Origin: Campanula takesimana
Lineage: Eukaryota > Streptophyta > Magnoliopsida > Asterales > Campanulaceae
DNA: 64,000 nt
NCBI GenBank assembly: GCA_026119855.1
Contig: JAOWBW010002534.1
Coordinates: forward strand, 1 to 64,000
Reading direction: 5' to 3'
Under the pieces are notes generated by a model. That model ran no database searches. It had not been told where the DNA came from and worked only from the letters and a program-made list of their open reading frames with translations. The translations under genes were made by a program, and so were the position numbers. Of the stretch, positions 20,366-32,580 are shown piece after piece (position 1 is the stretch's first letter; each line of letters opens with the position of its first letter).

Positions 20366-22300
20366 TTACTTACCTAGGCCCTCAAATAACCAAGGATACT
20401 TTCTCTCGATCTCCTCCCGAAGCTCCCAAGTTGATTCTTCTACATTGTGGTTCCTCCACACAACTCGAACAAGAGGAATACTCTTATTTCTCAATTCTTG
20501 AACCTTCGAATGAATGACTTGGACTGGGTGCTCCTCATAAGACATACTCGGCTCAATATCCTCGGGAACCTCAGATAGGACATGAGAAGGATCATACACG
20601 TACTTCCGAAGCATAGAGATATGAAACACATTATGAATCCTATCAAGAGAAGGAGGTAATGCAAGACGATAGGCACGATCTCCAACTCTTCCAAGAATCT
20701 CAAATGGACCAATATACCTCGGTGCAAGCTTGCCTTTCTTTCCATACCTTCGAATACCAACCTTAGATGAAACCTTCAAAAACACGAAATCACCCTTTTC
20801 AAACTCGAAATCTCGTCTCCGGTGATCGGCATAGCTTTTCTGTCTACTCTGAGCGGTACTCAAGCGATCCCGAATAAGTTTAATCTTTTCAACTGAATCA
20901 TTAACCATCTGAACACCCCAAATCTTTGCTTCTCCCACTTCATCCCAACAAATTGGAGACCGACATTTCCTCCCATACAATGCTTCATATGGAGCCATCC
21001 CAATACTGGACTGAAAACTATTATTATAAGCAAACTCTACGAGAGGCAAATGAGTATCCCACGAATCAGAAAAGTCAACAAAACAAGCTCTCAACATGTC
21101 CTCAAGAATCTGAATGGTTCTCTCTGACTAACCATCTGTCTGAGGATGAAAAGCTGTACTAAACCTCAACTCTGAACCCAAAGCCTTCTGAAACGCTTGC
21201 CAAAACCGAGATGTAAATCTAGGATCACGATCAGAAACAATGCTTACTGGAACTCCATGTAATCTCACGATCTCATTAATGTACAAGGTTGCAAGACTTT
21301 CCATAGAATAACCAATCTCAATAGGTAGAAAATGAGAAGACTTTGTCAATCTATCAACAATCACCCAAACTGCATCAAACCTTCTTCGAGTGCGAGGCAA
21401 CCCTGTCACAAAATCCATAGTAACGTGCTCCCACTTCCATTCCGGAATATCTAATGGTTGAAGCAATCTCGCGGGCCTTTGATGCTCAGCTTTAACTTGT
21501 TGACATGTTAAACACTTGGATACATAATCCGCTATTTCCCTCTTCATATTATTCCACCAAAAGTGTTGCTTCAAATTTTGATACATTTTAGTACTCCCGG
21601 GATGAATAGTATACCTCGACTTATGGCCTTCCTCGAGAACTTGAAATTTAATCCCATCCACATTAGGCACACACAAACGACCTCTAAAAGTCAATACCCC
21701 TTCTGAACTGAGAGAGAAATCCTCAAATTTGCCTTCCTTGATCTTATCCATTATTTTTGCTAACTCCGGATCATCCTTCTGAGCTTCCTTTATTTGTTGA
21801 ATTAAAGTTGGTAATACTCGAATGTTCGCAAAAATAGCTCCATGCTTTGATTCATAAGGACTCCAATCTCGAGCATCCTCCAACATCTTCCATTCACGCA
21901 CCATCAATGAGGCCATATAAGATTTCCGGCTAATAGCATCGGCTACCACATTTGCTTTACCTGGGTGATAAGAAATAGTACAATCATAGTCCTTCAGTAA
22001 CTCCATCCATCTTCTTTGCCTGTTATTCAACTCTTTTTGTGAAAATAAATACTTCAAACTTTGATGATCGGTAAAAATCTCAAATTTTGCTCCATAAAGA
22101 TAATGTTTCCACTTGTACAACGCAAAGCATACGCAATCACCCTTCCATTTTGCATTAGTACACACCCGAGGCCTTCTTTAGAAGCATCACTATATATCAC
22201 CAAATCATCATTTCCATTAGGGAGTGCAAGAATAGGAGCAGTAGTCAGTCTTTTCTTCAACTCCTCAAAACTGATTTGACATTTTTTATTCCACATATAA
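20366..22300 (-). pseudogene. gypsy pol, 3' part: RNase H remnant, integrase, chromodomain-like tail
   Basis: Downstream of the nested transposon the frame resumes with the RT/RNase H connection (ISFEELKKRL, YSDASKEGLGCVLMQ). Near 22140 it loses part of RNase H with a frameshift. The frame from 22165 carries EIFTDHQSLKYLF and then an integrase: HHCC finger (HPGSTKMY ... CLTCQQVK), first Asp in TMDFVTGLP, second in VSDRDPRF, and the Glu in SERTIQ. A TAG at 21130-21128 replaces the usual codon just before SERT. The C-terminal part has the GPY-type module (RYIGPFEILGRVG) and a chromodomain-like end (VRVVWRNHNVEESTWEL). It stops at 20366. The product would act in a virus-like particle and the nucleus, but this copy is broken. 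Confidence 0.9.
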
Positions 22301-22776
22301 GACCATGAGCAATAATCCAACCCCCTAAAAACATTCAACTACCTTAATATCACGACACCTCATCTTCTCTCTCCATCCACTTAATCATTCAACTACCCTC
22401 TCAACTACACCCCTCACAATAACTAGTTTAGTTTAAAATTCAACTCCTCCCAACTCATCATTCTCTACCCCACCACTTTTATTTTATTTATAATCTTTAT
22501 TTTTATGATTAATAAAATAATAATAATAATATATAATATATAATTAAAAAATAAATGATTACTATTATTATTTATAAATTCGAGATTTTTTTTTTTTTTT
22601 TTAATTCACACTTAATTAATTTTTTTTTAATGGCAATTGAATAAATACGAGAATTTTTTAATTTTATTAAAAATAAGAAAAGTTACAATAAACTTAGCTC
22701 GCTCCACAAGTGATGAAAAACAAATAAGCATACGATACATAGACTCGACTGACAGTACAATAAAATTATTAAATCA

Positions 22777-24045
22777 CTAATTTCCGAACTTTGCCCATAT
22801 GTGTTTGACTAGATCCTTCTGCAATTGTTGATGAGCTCTTTGATCACGCAAATCCGATCTAGTACGTACATGATTTTCAAATGTTGGTAATACCTCAGTC
22901 GAGAATGGTTGCTGTGTACTAGACCCACTTGCCTCGGGATGATCCTGATAGTCAAGCCAATTTTGAGAATATGTATCCCATCCATCCTCAACAATCATAT
23001 TATGTAATACGATACATGCTTTCATGATCATAGCCAAGTCCGCCATCTCCCATATTCGAGTTGGTTCTCGAATGATTTTAAACCGAGCTTGGAGAACTCC
23101 AAATGCACGTTCTATATCCTTCCGATATGCCTCTTGATATTTTGCAAATAGCTTGTCTTCTTCACTTTGAGGAAGTTTAACGGATTTGACGAAGGTCGGA
23201 TAAGAGGGGTAGATACCGTCAGCAAGATAATATGTCATATTATACTAACGTTCATTCACAAAGAAATTGACTCGTGGAGTATTTCCTGCTTCAAGATCAT
23301 CGAAAACTGGCGATCGGTCCAGAACATTTATATCGTTTAATGTGCCCGGACATCCAAAAAAGGCATGTCAGATCCATAAATCATGACTTGCAACGGCTTC
23401 AAGAATAACCGTGGTGGTTCCCTTATCACCTCTAGTAAATTGACTTTCCCAACCAGTAGGACAATTTTTCAACTCCCAGTGCATGCAATCAATACTCACG
23501 ATCATCCCTGGGAACCCCCGCTTCTCACTGACCTCAAGTATTCTTTGCAGGTCAGCTTCGTTTGGGGCTCTCAAGTACTCTTGCTCATACAATTGAATGA
23601 CCCCCTTGCAGAATCTCCGTAATGCCTCCAACGCTGTAGTTTTCCCTATTTTAATGTATTCATCAATAGCATCAGCGGACATACCATATGCTAACAATCG
23701 CATGGCTGCGGTACATTTTGCTAATGGAGATAAGCCTTCTCTGCCGGAACAATCGAACCTTTTTGTGAAGTAGCTATCATGGCTTGAAAGATCCTGGACG
23801 ATGCGGAGGAATACATGTTTCTACATCCGATATCGTCGCCGAAAAGAATCTTTATACATAGCATTTTCGGAAAAGTAGTCATCAATGAGGCTCTTATTGT
23901 GAAAAGCGTGATCTCTTTTCAAATTTTTTCGAGTTTTTTTCGGAGTTTTATCATCAAAAAACTCGTTCATGATAAAACTCTCCTCAATTTCAAGTTGCCT
24001 TTTGTAGGCTTCGACATCAAAAGGAAGAAATCCAGATGGATCCAT
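22777..24045 (-). pseudogene. Harbinger DDE transposase, broken by three stop codons
   Basis: One frame from MDPSGFLPF (24045) to HIWAKFGN (22777) covers the length of a PIF-type transposase (about 420 codons). It is interrupted by TAG at 23823, TGA near 23370 (after HDLWI) and TAG near 23245. The DDE triad is visible: Asp in VSIDCMHWEL, Asp in the NDINVLDRSP block, Glu in KDIERAFGVLQARF. LRRFCKGVIQLY and EYLRAPNEADL match plant ALP1/PIF proteins. No frameshift is needed to read it through, so decay is recent or slow. ORF1 lies upstream on the same strand. Confidence 0.9.
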
Positions 24046-24379
24046 TGATGTAGGAGGAAGGAAAGGAGAGGGTGTTTGATGTAGGAAGAAGGAAAAAAGA
24101 ATGTGTTTGGTGTAGGAAGAATGAAAAAAGAGAGTGTTATTTATAAGAAAATGAGTGGTTGAAGTTGACGGATTTGAAGCTTCTATTGAATTGAGTTAGT
24201 TAAAGGATAACAAATGAGTGGTCGTGGTTGACGGATTTGAAGCTTCAATTCAATTGAGTTAATTGAAGGACTCCAATAATAGAATTACATAGATTTAATT
24301 AAAAGGTAAAGTTACATACTGAGAATCTTGAAAGTAGTACATCAGTGCAAAAAATTGACATAAAGCTAGAAAACACACA

Positions 24380-25469
24380 TTAATTGCCAAACAGCTCGTC
24401 AGTCAACATTTCAAAAAGCTGTTGTTGATGATGATCGCGAGACTCCATTTGACTCAACTGCATCCACATTTTCCTATTTTTAGCCCGAGTCTTGTTAATG
24501 GCAATATTGCCTTCTCTTGTTCTGAGACTAAGTTGTCCATTCGTTCCAATTCTTTCTCTTTGAATTGTTTGAATTCTGACCACTTTTGTTCCTTTACCGG
24601 TGACAACCCCACTTTTTTCTTCCCCGCCTTTTTCTTAGCTGCCTCCCTTCCCATAGGACGAGGAATGGATCCAACCGAGCTTGAATCACCTACATCACCT
24701 TCTCGTGCTCTCTTAGATCCACTGCTATCAGATCCAGTATTTCCTCCAACCTGACTTGCGTAGCGTGGTTGATCTCGGGTAGCTATCCACTCGTCCATCA
24801 AATTAAAAGTGCTATTGTTAGCACTTTTATATAATTCGTGAGCTTTTTTCAAAACATCATTCTCCGACCACCCCGCTTTGTTGCATACGCTTAGCGTTAT
24901 CGTATGCACCTACCCATTTGCCCAATTTGGCGTTTATATAATTGAAACGATTTTTGCATGAAACTATGTCACGGAGAGGGTTAAATTCACAATGTTCGTT
25001 ACAATATTCAACAATCTTACCCCAAAACAGTTCACTCTTCTGATTTTTTTCCGACAACACTGTCGGTTCCAAACTTAATCCACCCACTGATTAGCACTAT
25101 ATTGTCCTTCGTGCTCCATTTGATATTTTTTTTCCGACCAGTGGTTGAACCTCCTGCATCTGGAGTTGGAGTAGCTTCATCAGCACCGCTATTGCTACCC
25201 AGAACCATTTGTGTTGAATATTCGGGATATTCTGATTCTTGAGAGGGTAGTGGTGGTGGTGGAGGTCGTTGAAATTGCATACCATAATATGGATTCCAGG
25301 TGGGTACAGCTGAAGGCATGGCATTTGGTTGATAATAAAATTGTGGGACATTTTGAGGACGTGGTTGGTTAGAAAATTGATTTGGCGATTGAAAATCATT
25401 AGGATTGTAGTAATTTGGTGGAAAATTACTTGAATTCTGAGTGTTGAAATAAGGATTATTGGGATCCAT
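24380..25469 (-). pseudogene. Harbinger ORF1, Myb/SANT-like DNA-binding protein, broken
   Basis: It begins MDPNNPYFNTQN at 25469 with a proline/asparagine-rich N-terminus. It continues through a Myb-like domain (KWSTKDNIVLISGW, then FWGKIVEYCNEH, CKNRFNYINAKL) and a basic KKKAGKKK stretch, and ends near FEMLTDELFGN at 24380. Three frameshifts, near 25065, 24890 and 24510, break the frame. In PIF/Harbinger elements this protein works with the transposase to bind the ends. The first codons are shared with the small derivative at 39636-40443. Confidence 0.85.
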
Positions 25470-25977
25470 TTCACTAAAAAGATGATGAATATTTTAAAAA
25501 ATAAAGGGTTAAAGAAGGATAATTAAGATTTTTTTGAGAGAAAATAGAGGTTTTTTTTTATGGTGTACAAATAAAATGAAAGTTATATCAATTTATAAAG
25601 AAAAAAAATTCCAGAATTTTCGCAAAAAAAAAAAAAAATAGCTGTAAAATAATTGAGCTCGAATATTTGGGTTGAAGATAAAATCTAAAAATATGGGGAA
25701 CCAATCATTGCTCGCCATGTGTCAATTGCAGGAAAAAAGAAAAAGGCTGAACGCGCCTTGTCTGGGCGTGTAGGACACGCGCCGATGTCGGCCCAATCCA
25801 AGGCTGACGCGTGTCCTTGCCGGGTCCCCCATTTTTTTCTTCAACCAGGTTGAAAACATTCAACCCCTCCCCTTCAAGCCCCTCCTCTCAACCCCTTATT
25901 GCACACACTCAACTAGTTGACCCCCCACTCAACCCCCCTCTCAACCCCTTATTGGCCATGGTCTAAGGCACATTCTT

Positions 25978-27438
25978 TCAAGTCAACTGAGTCAAGGGAG
26001 TTGAAATATTAGAAAACCCCTCAATGAACCTTCTGTAGTACCCAGCTAACCCTAAGAAGCTTCGAATTTCTGTAACTGATTCTGGCCTCTTCCAATTCAC
26101 AATAGCCTCAACTTTGGATGGATCAACTGATATGCCTTTATTAGAAATCACGTGCCCAAGAAAAGATACTTCATCGAGCCAAAAAGCACATTTACTGAAC
26201 TTTGCAAACAATTGCTTTTCCCGAAGAATAGATAATACCATTCGCAAGTGCTGTTCGTGCTCCTCCCGGGACTTTGAATAAACAAGAATATCATCAATAA
26301 ATACAACCACGAAGGTATCAAGATAAGGTTTAAAGACCCTATTCATCATATCTATAAAAACAGCCGGAGCATTAGTCAACCCGAAAGGCATAACAAGAAA
26401 CTCATAATGGCCATATCTACTACGGAAAGCAGTTTTAGAAATGTCTTCAGAACGGATTTTCAACTGGCGATACCCACTCCTCAAGTCAAGCTTTGAAAAG
26501 ACGACTGAGCCTTGAAGTTGATCAAATAAATCATCAATATGAGGAAGCGGATATTTATTCTTTATGGTTACCTGATTCAACTTCCGATAATCAATACACA
26601 GTCTCAAGGATCCATCCTTCTTCTTTACAAACAACACAGGAGCTCCCCACGGCGATACACTAGGGAGAATGAATCCTCTATCAAGTAACTCTTGCAATTG
26701 AACCTTCAACTCTTTCAGTTCAGCTGGAGCCATTCTGTAAGGTGCCTCAGATATAGGAGTAGTACCTGGAAGTAAGTCAATACAGAACTCGATTTCCCGG
26801 TCAGGAGGCATAGCATACTCAGAAGAAAATACATATGAATTTTTTTTAACAATAGGCACCTCCTCTATATCAGAGACCCTTTTAGTAGTATCAAGAACAA
26901 TGGCCAAATACCCCACACAACCACGATTCAATAACTTTCTAGCCTTCACATAAGAAATAATACGAATCTCCCTACCCAAAGGAACGACCTCAAAGGTAAA
27001 TTCAGGGATATTAGGGATAGAAAATATGACCACCTTTTTAAAGCATTCAGCAGAAGCATGATATTTACTCAACCAATCCATACCCAAAATAATATCAAAA
27101 TCTTGTAATGGCAAGATAACTAAATCAGCAGGCAAAACATGCTCACGTATATGCACATCACAAGAAGGCAACACCTTATTGGTCATCAAACACTCCCCCA
27201 TAGGAGTAGACACCTCTAACACATAAGGTAGAGACTCAGAAGACAAATCTAACCGAGAAGCAAAATACACTGATACATAAGAATGCGAAGAACCAGGGTC
27301 TATAAGTGGTCGTGCCCTCAAACTAGACACAGAAATTCTACCTCCTATCACATTAGAAGAGTCTGAAGCCTGTTGTTGAGTAATGGCAAAGACACGACCC
27401 TGCACCTTAGGCTTCCCTAAAGAATCCCTCTTCTGGCC
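25978..27438 (-). pseudogene. gypsy pol, 5' part: protease and reverse transcriptase
   Basis: This continues in the gag frame after a TAG. The protease has LIDPGSSHSYVS (Asp-Pro-Gly rather than Asp-Ser/Thr-Gly, a variant I recall from this plant group) and LGMDWLSKYHA. The RT has LRLCIDYRKLNQ, KLDLRSGYRQL, MPFGLTNAPAVF and the catalytic FIDDILVYSK, followed by FLGHVISNKGI and FLGLAGYYRRF. A TGA at 25980-25978 ends it. The Harbinger insertion follows 14 nt later, and the RNase H resumes at 22297. Confidence 0.92.
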
Positions 27439-28440
27439 CTAAGAAGACCCAACTACACTTCCCGAAGACTGATTATTAAACCTGGGACAATTCTTCTGAA
27501 AATAACCCAACTGACCGCAATTCAAATATCTACCTTGTTTCTTCCAACATCTCTCTTCAGAATGCCCTTCTTTCTGACAATAGTTACAAACCTTCTTATT
27601 CTGACTCCCTGAAGTGTTACCTTGATTTCTGTTACCCGATTTCCCTTGAGAAAATCCCCTGAACTGTGAAGATGCTCCTTGATTCCCTCTATTATCACCA
27701 CGTTGTTGCTGTGGTTGTTTCCCTGGTCCTCCTTGTCTTCCTCCACCCTTTTCTTCCATCTTTATCTTGTGTTCAACTATATCATGTTCCACTTGGTAAG
27801 TACGATCAATCGCATCCTGCAAGTCTTGAAATTTATGAGAAATGAGCTGTGTTCTGATCACTGTTCTCAACCCTTTCACGAACCTCATAGTCTTCCTTTC
27901 TTCAGTAACCACCAAGTAAGGACAATGCCTAGCCAATTCAGTGAACTTGGCAACATACTCAGCTACCATCATCATATTCTGCTCTAAGTTAAGGAATTCA
28001 ACCTCCTTTTTGTCTTGGTCCACCTTGGGAATAAAGTGCTCTTTGAATTTCCTCACGAAAGTCTCCCAAATATAGGGTACATGGGTTTCATCCCAACTAG
28101 CTTTCACCACTTTCCACCAATACTCAGCTGCTCCAATCAGTTTGTAAGTTGCAAATCGAACTTTATCTTCCTCAGTATATGGTAGAACATCGAAAATTTT
28201 CTCCATCGACTCAACCCACCTTTCAGCCTTAGTGACTTCAGGCTCTCCATCATACCCCATAGGCTTCATTTTCAGAAATTGTTCTAGGCCATATCTTGGT
28301 GGTACCTATTCCCTCTCTTGACTCTGATCATTTAAAGTTTTCATTGCTGCTTCGAACATCCCTTGAAACATAATTCGAGCCTCTTCTCTGGCATCCCCTT
28401 GCCCTGAAGAACCAGCCTGATCTCCTTCATTCTCAACCAT
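27439..28440 (-). pseudogene. gypsy gag with two in-frame stops
   Basis: The likely ATG is at 28440, 96 nt after the primer site. A TAG at 28308-28306 (codon 45) and another at 27441-27439 are in the same frame. The body shows the retrotransposon gag fold (AERWVESMEKIFDVL, YWWKVVKASW, FKEHFIPKV) and a Gln/Gly-rich linker. A canonical zinc knuckle CNYCQKEGHSEERC is followed by a second, degenerate one in which the first Cys and the His are Tyr. Gag would form the particle and bind RNA. Confidence 0.9.
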
Positions 28441-28535
28441 TTTTAATAAGTACCTGCATAAGACACTCAACGCTACTCACTCTATACACTACTACCCTCC
28501 TAGGTCATTTAGTCAATCTAGACCATCTACAACCA

Positions 28536-28548
28536 GGCTCTGATACCA
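28536..28548 (-). promoter_or_regulatory. Primer-binding site for initiator tRNA-Met
   Basis: TGGTATCAGAGCC in element orientation, two nucleotides after the 5' LTR, is the standard complement of the plant tRNA-iMet 3' end. Confidence 0.93.
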
Positions 28549-28550
28549 AC

Positions 28551-30638
28551 TGTCGCGCCCCAGACCCGTGGTCCTACTTGGCCCCACGCTCGGGACACGA
28601 GTGGAAGACGTTATGAAACACTTTTGAAATTTTTTCGAAATGTACTTTCATAAAGTTTAACAAATTCACACTTGAAGTTCAAAGACTTCATTTAACTTTC
28701 AAACAAACTTTACAAACAACTTTCACAACAAAAGTACTTAGCCCAAAGGCTTACAAACTTTTATACAAATGTACATACACCAACATTATCCAAAATAATG
28801 GTGTTACAAAATGATGAAGTCACGGAAACTCTACCCAAAAGGTATTACATCTATGTAATGTAGCCTTTACAAACAAATCCCAACTCTTACCACTTGAACG
28901 TCCTCCCGTGCCAAAGTGTCCTATCCCCTGGACTCCCCTTTATCTAAAACAGTAAACAAATAAAGGGTGAGAATGAATCTCAGTAAGCTACTAAAATGCA
29001 ACTACGTTTCATGCTAAAATGATAAGTATAACAAACAATATCATAAGCATCACATAGCACATACCATGAGAGGAAAATCCAACTCATTATACCACACATA
29101 CAACGATGTAACACTCACAAGGATACTTAGCCAAGGTTTACCGAAAGAACATAACCGTCTGGGAATACCATTTAAGAAAACCATCTGAGAAAACCATTTG
29201 AGCAGCATAATTAGCTGAAGCCGGGATCCCGAAAACCAAACCATAAGAACCAAAGTAACTACGGGGGGAATATGACACAAAGTCATAACCCAAATGCTCA
29301 CTCGAGGGAGCTAACTCATCCCATCCAAGGCCAATCTGGACTGGGGAAAAAGGACCACTGGAAAAGCCTTATAGTGAACTTGGCTGTGTGCCACTAGAAT
29401 ACTTTCCACCTCCACTCGATAACACAAAACCAGCTGGACTTTCAAACAAAGTACTGTAATAAATACTTGCTTAAACAACAACCGGGGCAATGATACCAAA
29501 GTAGGGAACCAAGACAAACACCTCACCAGAAGCACACAAAAGAATCACTCATAAAGTGTTCACAATAACATTGACATTTAAGTCATAAACACAACCTTGT
29601 ACACATATGAAACCAAATCATCATCTAGCATTTTAGCTTCTCAAAACACTTATCTAGGAACCCTAGACTAGGACACAACCTAGCCCAAGATTGGGTCCTA
29701 AACCAAGTCAATGAAACAATTTATTTTCTTCAGCAAAAGTGGGCGCTCGCCCGCCCTCATCTTGGGCGACCGCCCAAGAGCCCTGTTTTAAAATTCACCT
29801 TTTAGTAGTTTTGGGCGCTCGCCCGGCCCATCTTGGGCGACCACCTATAAGCCCTGCCAGGCCAAAATTGCATACTTTTTACTCCTTTCGTTTCACCGTC
29901 CCAAAAGTACTACACACAACAACTCTACCCTTAACCACAACATGGCTACAAATCAGACCGAGAACATCTTTAACACTTCTTTGAATCCAACCAAAACCAA
30001 ATACACTAAATACTCACTTTGTCCCAAAATTACAAGTATCACAAATAAATTCTTTTCACAATAATTTCACCACATATAACATATACAACATATATGTGAC
30101 CATTTTAATATTTAAAGGGAATTTGTAACTTACCTATTTCCGGAAAAAGTATCGCAGAAATATGTTTTGTTCGGGTAGAAATGACCTACTCAACGCCCTG
30201 ATCATTTTTATATAATTAGATTTTAAAACGGAGAAGTAATTAAAAATATATAAAATCAAAATGGAATGAACTTACTTTTTTCTTTAAACCCTAGGAAGAA
30301 ACGAGAGAGTTTGTTTTGCGGAGTAAGTAAACACAGAGAAAGAGAAAAGCATATGTTATAAAGATCTTTTTACCCCCAAAACTATATTTTGGTCACTCAA
30401 GTTCCAAGTTGAACAATTAGACCCCCTGAACTTATATTTCAAATAAGGACCCTAAGGTTTCAACTAATTCATTTAACTCCTTTAACCATTTTTACTACTA
30501 ACTAAGTAAATAGCACATTTAATCAAGTAAGATGTGCAAGTCATAAAATATGATGCAACACATAAAATGCACACATAATATCAAATTAAAATCCTGAAAA
30601 ATATAAAATAAATAGGGACGAGTTTTGGGGTCGTTACA
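28551..30638 (-). repeat. 5' LTR of the gypsy element
   Basis: It matches 18237-20324 along its full 2088 bp with scattered substitutions. In element orientation it begins TGTAACGACCCC. Promoter elements are not certain. It carries the same GC-rich hairpin pair at about 29738-29853. Confidence 0.95.
29738..29853. repeat. GC-rich tandem hairpin repeat in the 5' LTR
   Basis: Counterpart of 19425-19538: two GGGCGCTCGCCCG units with TTGGGCGACC blocks. The second unit has lost one C. Confidence 0.8.
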
Positions 30639-30665
30639 ACTAAAAAGTTCTTTTCATTTCTATAA
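30639..30665. mobile_element. Middle fragment of the split promoter MITE
   Basis: The TSD ACTAA is followed by AAAGTTCTTTTCATTTCTATAA, which continues across the Helitron into TTCAGGCTTAAA at 34650. The intron 6 copy reads the equivalent bases without interruption. Confidence 0.75.
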
Positions 30666-30695
30666 CTAGTTAGTAACCCGTCGATACTCGACGGG
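30666..30695 (-). terminator. Helitron 3' hairpin and CTAG terminus
   Basis: An 8-bp perfect stem with a 3-nt loop followed by TTACTAACTAG, the classic Helitron end signal for rolling-circle replication. Confidence 0.85.
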
Positions 30696-31849
30696 GCATT
30701 ATAAACTAATTAATAACATATTTTCGTTTATATTTATTTATATTAATATAATTCAAAAAGATGTTGTACTTTTTTGGTGGTATCCCCACCGCCATGGATG
30801 CTCAGATTCTTTCCTTTCCTTGACTAATCCACATTAGTGTCATGGTCTTAAAGCTTTACATACGTGTTTATCTAAGTTAAAAACCTAATATAGTCACTCT
30901 TACCGTAAGATAAGAAAAAACCTACAATTGTTGCAAGGATGTAAATACTTGTCATGATTAATCGGCCTTTTGAACTCATTACACCTCTTACGGCATGTCT
31001 TTCCATAAATGTTTGCAAAGAGATATTCTCGTTTGCAGTTGTTTGCAACCTTTGTGATTAGTTTTTCAATATATTCTAACGGCCTTAGAAATAGTTGTTT
31101 AACTATTTGGAAATATTATTAAAACTTGAGGTTTGATTGCAATAAATAAAAATATTCTCCCATTTCTATCAAGAAAACTAAAATAAAAATTTACCCCCGT
31201 AGTTTAGTACTATTTTTGTAAATATATAAATTTTCCCATTTCAAGTAAAATTTGACTCTGTTTAGCGCTTGTACCATCGCCATCCCTTTCTTAATTTCCC
31301 TCTCTTCATATGTGTAACTCCATTTTTCTATCTTACTTGATAGTGTAACTTGTATGGACCTTTTATCAAAGTATTAGGCGATGTAAAGTTGATTGAATCA
31401 TTCAACGTTTGTGTATAATAGTGAGGGTATCAAGTAAGGAAAATTATGCACACTAATTTGGGTAGTAGCCCCTTATGCTAAGAACCCTATAGATCTAATT
31501 GTAGATCTAATTGTATTTGCTTATGATTCATATTCTCATTCCAACGTAGGTTTATTTCTTCCATTTAGTGAGTGAAAATAGATTAAGTTTTCATTTAGTA
31601 CGTGTTTGTAATAAGTCTGAAGTCTAGCAAACTTGGTAAATCATACAGTATATAATTAGTATTAGGTTCTATGTGTATTTTTGTTAATCTAATTTTAATA
31701 AAGAATTAAATATCATTATCCTATTAATTTATTAAAATAACTAATATTTATATAGGCTCAGTTGATGCCGAAAAATACAATTCTCTCGCTCCTAATAAAA
31801 GATGTCCCAAATTTTTATTTTGATCAATCCATTTGAAAGTTGGCCAATA

Positions 31850-31880
<31 letters not shown>

Positions 31881-31890
31881 GATATATATA

Positions 31891-32126
31891 TACTACCTCT
31901 ATCCCGCTTTAAGGTTCTTACTTTCCTTTTTAGTTTGTCCCAATTTAAGGTTCTTACTTTGTTTTATTACCTAAAATGGAAAGTGAGACCCACTTGTCAT
32001 TCTCACAACAAAAACTCCCTACCCACTTTCTCTCTCCCAGTTTACTTTTCATACTCACAACATTTACTTTTTCTTAATCTCCGTGCAAAGTTAAATTAAG
32101 AACTTTAAATTGGGACGGAGGGAGTA
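31891..32126. mobile_element. Stowaway-like MITE (236 bp) inside the Helitron
   Basis: Left end TACTACCTCTATCCCGCTTT and right end AATTGGGACGGAGGGAGTA; the internal TTTAAGGTTCTTA pairs with TAAGAACTTTAAA. A CA repeat (31853-31880) and GATATATATA precede it. Confidence 0.85.
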
Positions 32127-32193
32127 TATATATAATATCAAATTCTAAAAATATATTATTGGTATAACATAAAAAGTAATCCCATCAGAAATT

Positions 32194-32234
<41 letters not shown>

Positions 32235-32580
32235 TCCCTCCGTTCCGGATAAGTTGCAATAATTTGTCATTTTGGGCATTCCACTTAAATTACAATGCCA
32301 AATAAGAAAACTCTTTATTACTTTTATAATCCTCCACTCATTCTCTCTCTTCTTCCTAACCACTCATGATTCTCTACTCATTCTCTCTCTTCCTCCCAAC
32401 CACTCATTATTCTCCACTCATTCTCTCTCTTCCTCCCAACCACTCATTATTCTCTTTTCTTAATTTTTGTGCTTCCCCTTCCATGTAGCAACTTACCCGG
32501 AACGGAGGGAGTATATAATATCAAATTCTGAAAAATATATTATTGGTATAACATAAAAAGTAATCTCATTTAGAAATTCT
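32127..32580. repeat. About 60-bp segment repeated on both sides of a MITE and an AT run
   Basis: ATATTATTGGTATAACATAA and its flanks occur at 32127-32190 and again at 32514-32580, differing at a few bases. Between them are an (AT)n run (about 32197-32233) and the MITE 32232-32513. The repeat is far longer than a 2-bp TA target duplication. Confidence 0.85.
32232..32513. mobile_element. Stowaway-like MITE (282 bp) inside the Helitron
   Basis: Inverted ends TACTCCCTCCGTTCCGGATA and its near complement ACCCGGAACGGAGGGAGTA. The interior has three similar units of CCACTCATTATTCTC-type sequence. Confidence 0.9.

Larger units (their letters stand above)
22301..25963 (-). mobile_element. PIF/Harbinger transposon nested in gypsy pol
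   Basis: The ends are inverted repeats GACCATGAGCAATAA (left) and, from the right, GACCATGGCCAATAA. They are flanked by the 3-bp TSD TAA at 22298-22300 and 25964-25966. That duplication and two minus-strand genes (Myb-like ORF1 and a DDE transposase) identify the superfamily. Removing the element and one TAA reconnects the gypsy pol frame, which confirms both boundaries. Both genes have stops or frameshifts. Confidence 0.93.
18237..30638 (-). mobile_element. Ty3/gypsy LTR retrotransposon (chromovirus-like), 12.4 kb including a nested transposon
   Basis: Two LTRs, each 2088 bp, face the minus strand and are flanked by the identical 5-bp TSD ACTAA (18232-18236 and 30639-30643). Between them are a tRNA-iMet primer site, gag, and pol in the order protease, RT, RNase H, integrase, chromodomain-like tail, and a polypurine tract. 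Pol is interrupted by a PIF/Harbinger transposon at 22301-25963. Long LTRs, the iMet site and a C-terminal chromodomain-like segment fit the Tekay/Del group. In-frame stops and an RNase H deletion make it inactive. The LTRs differ at scattered sites, so it is not a very recent insertion. Confidence 0.95.
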
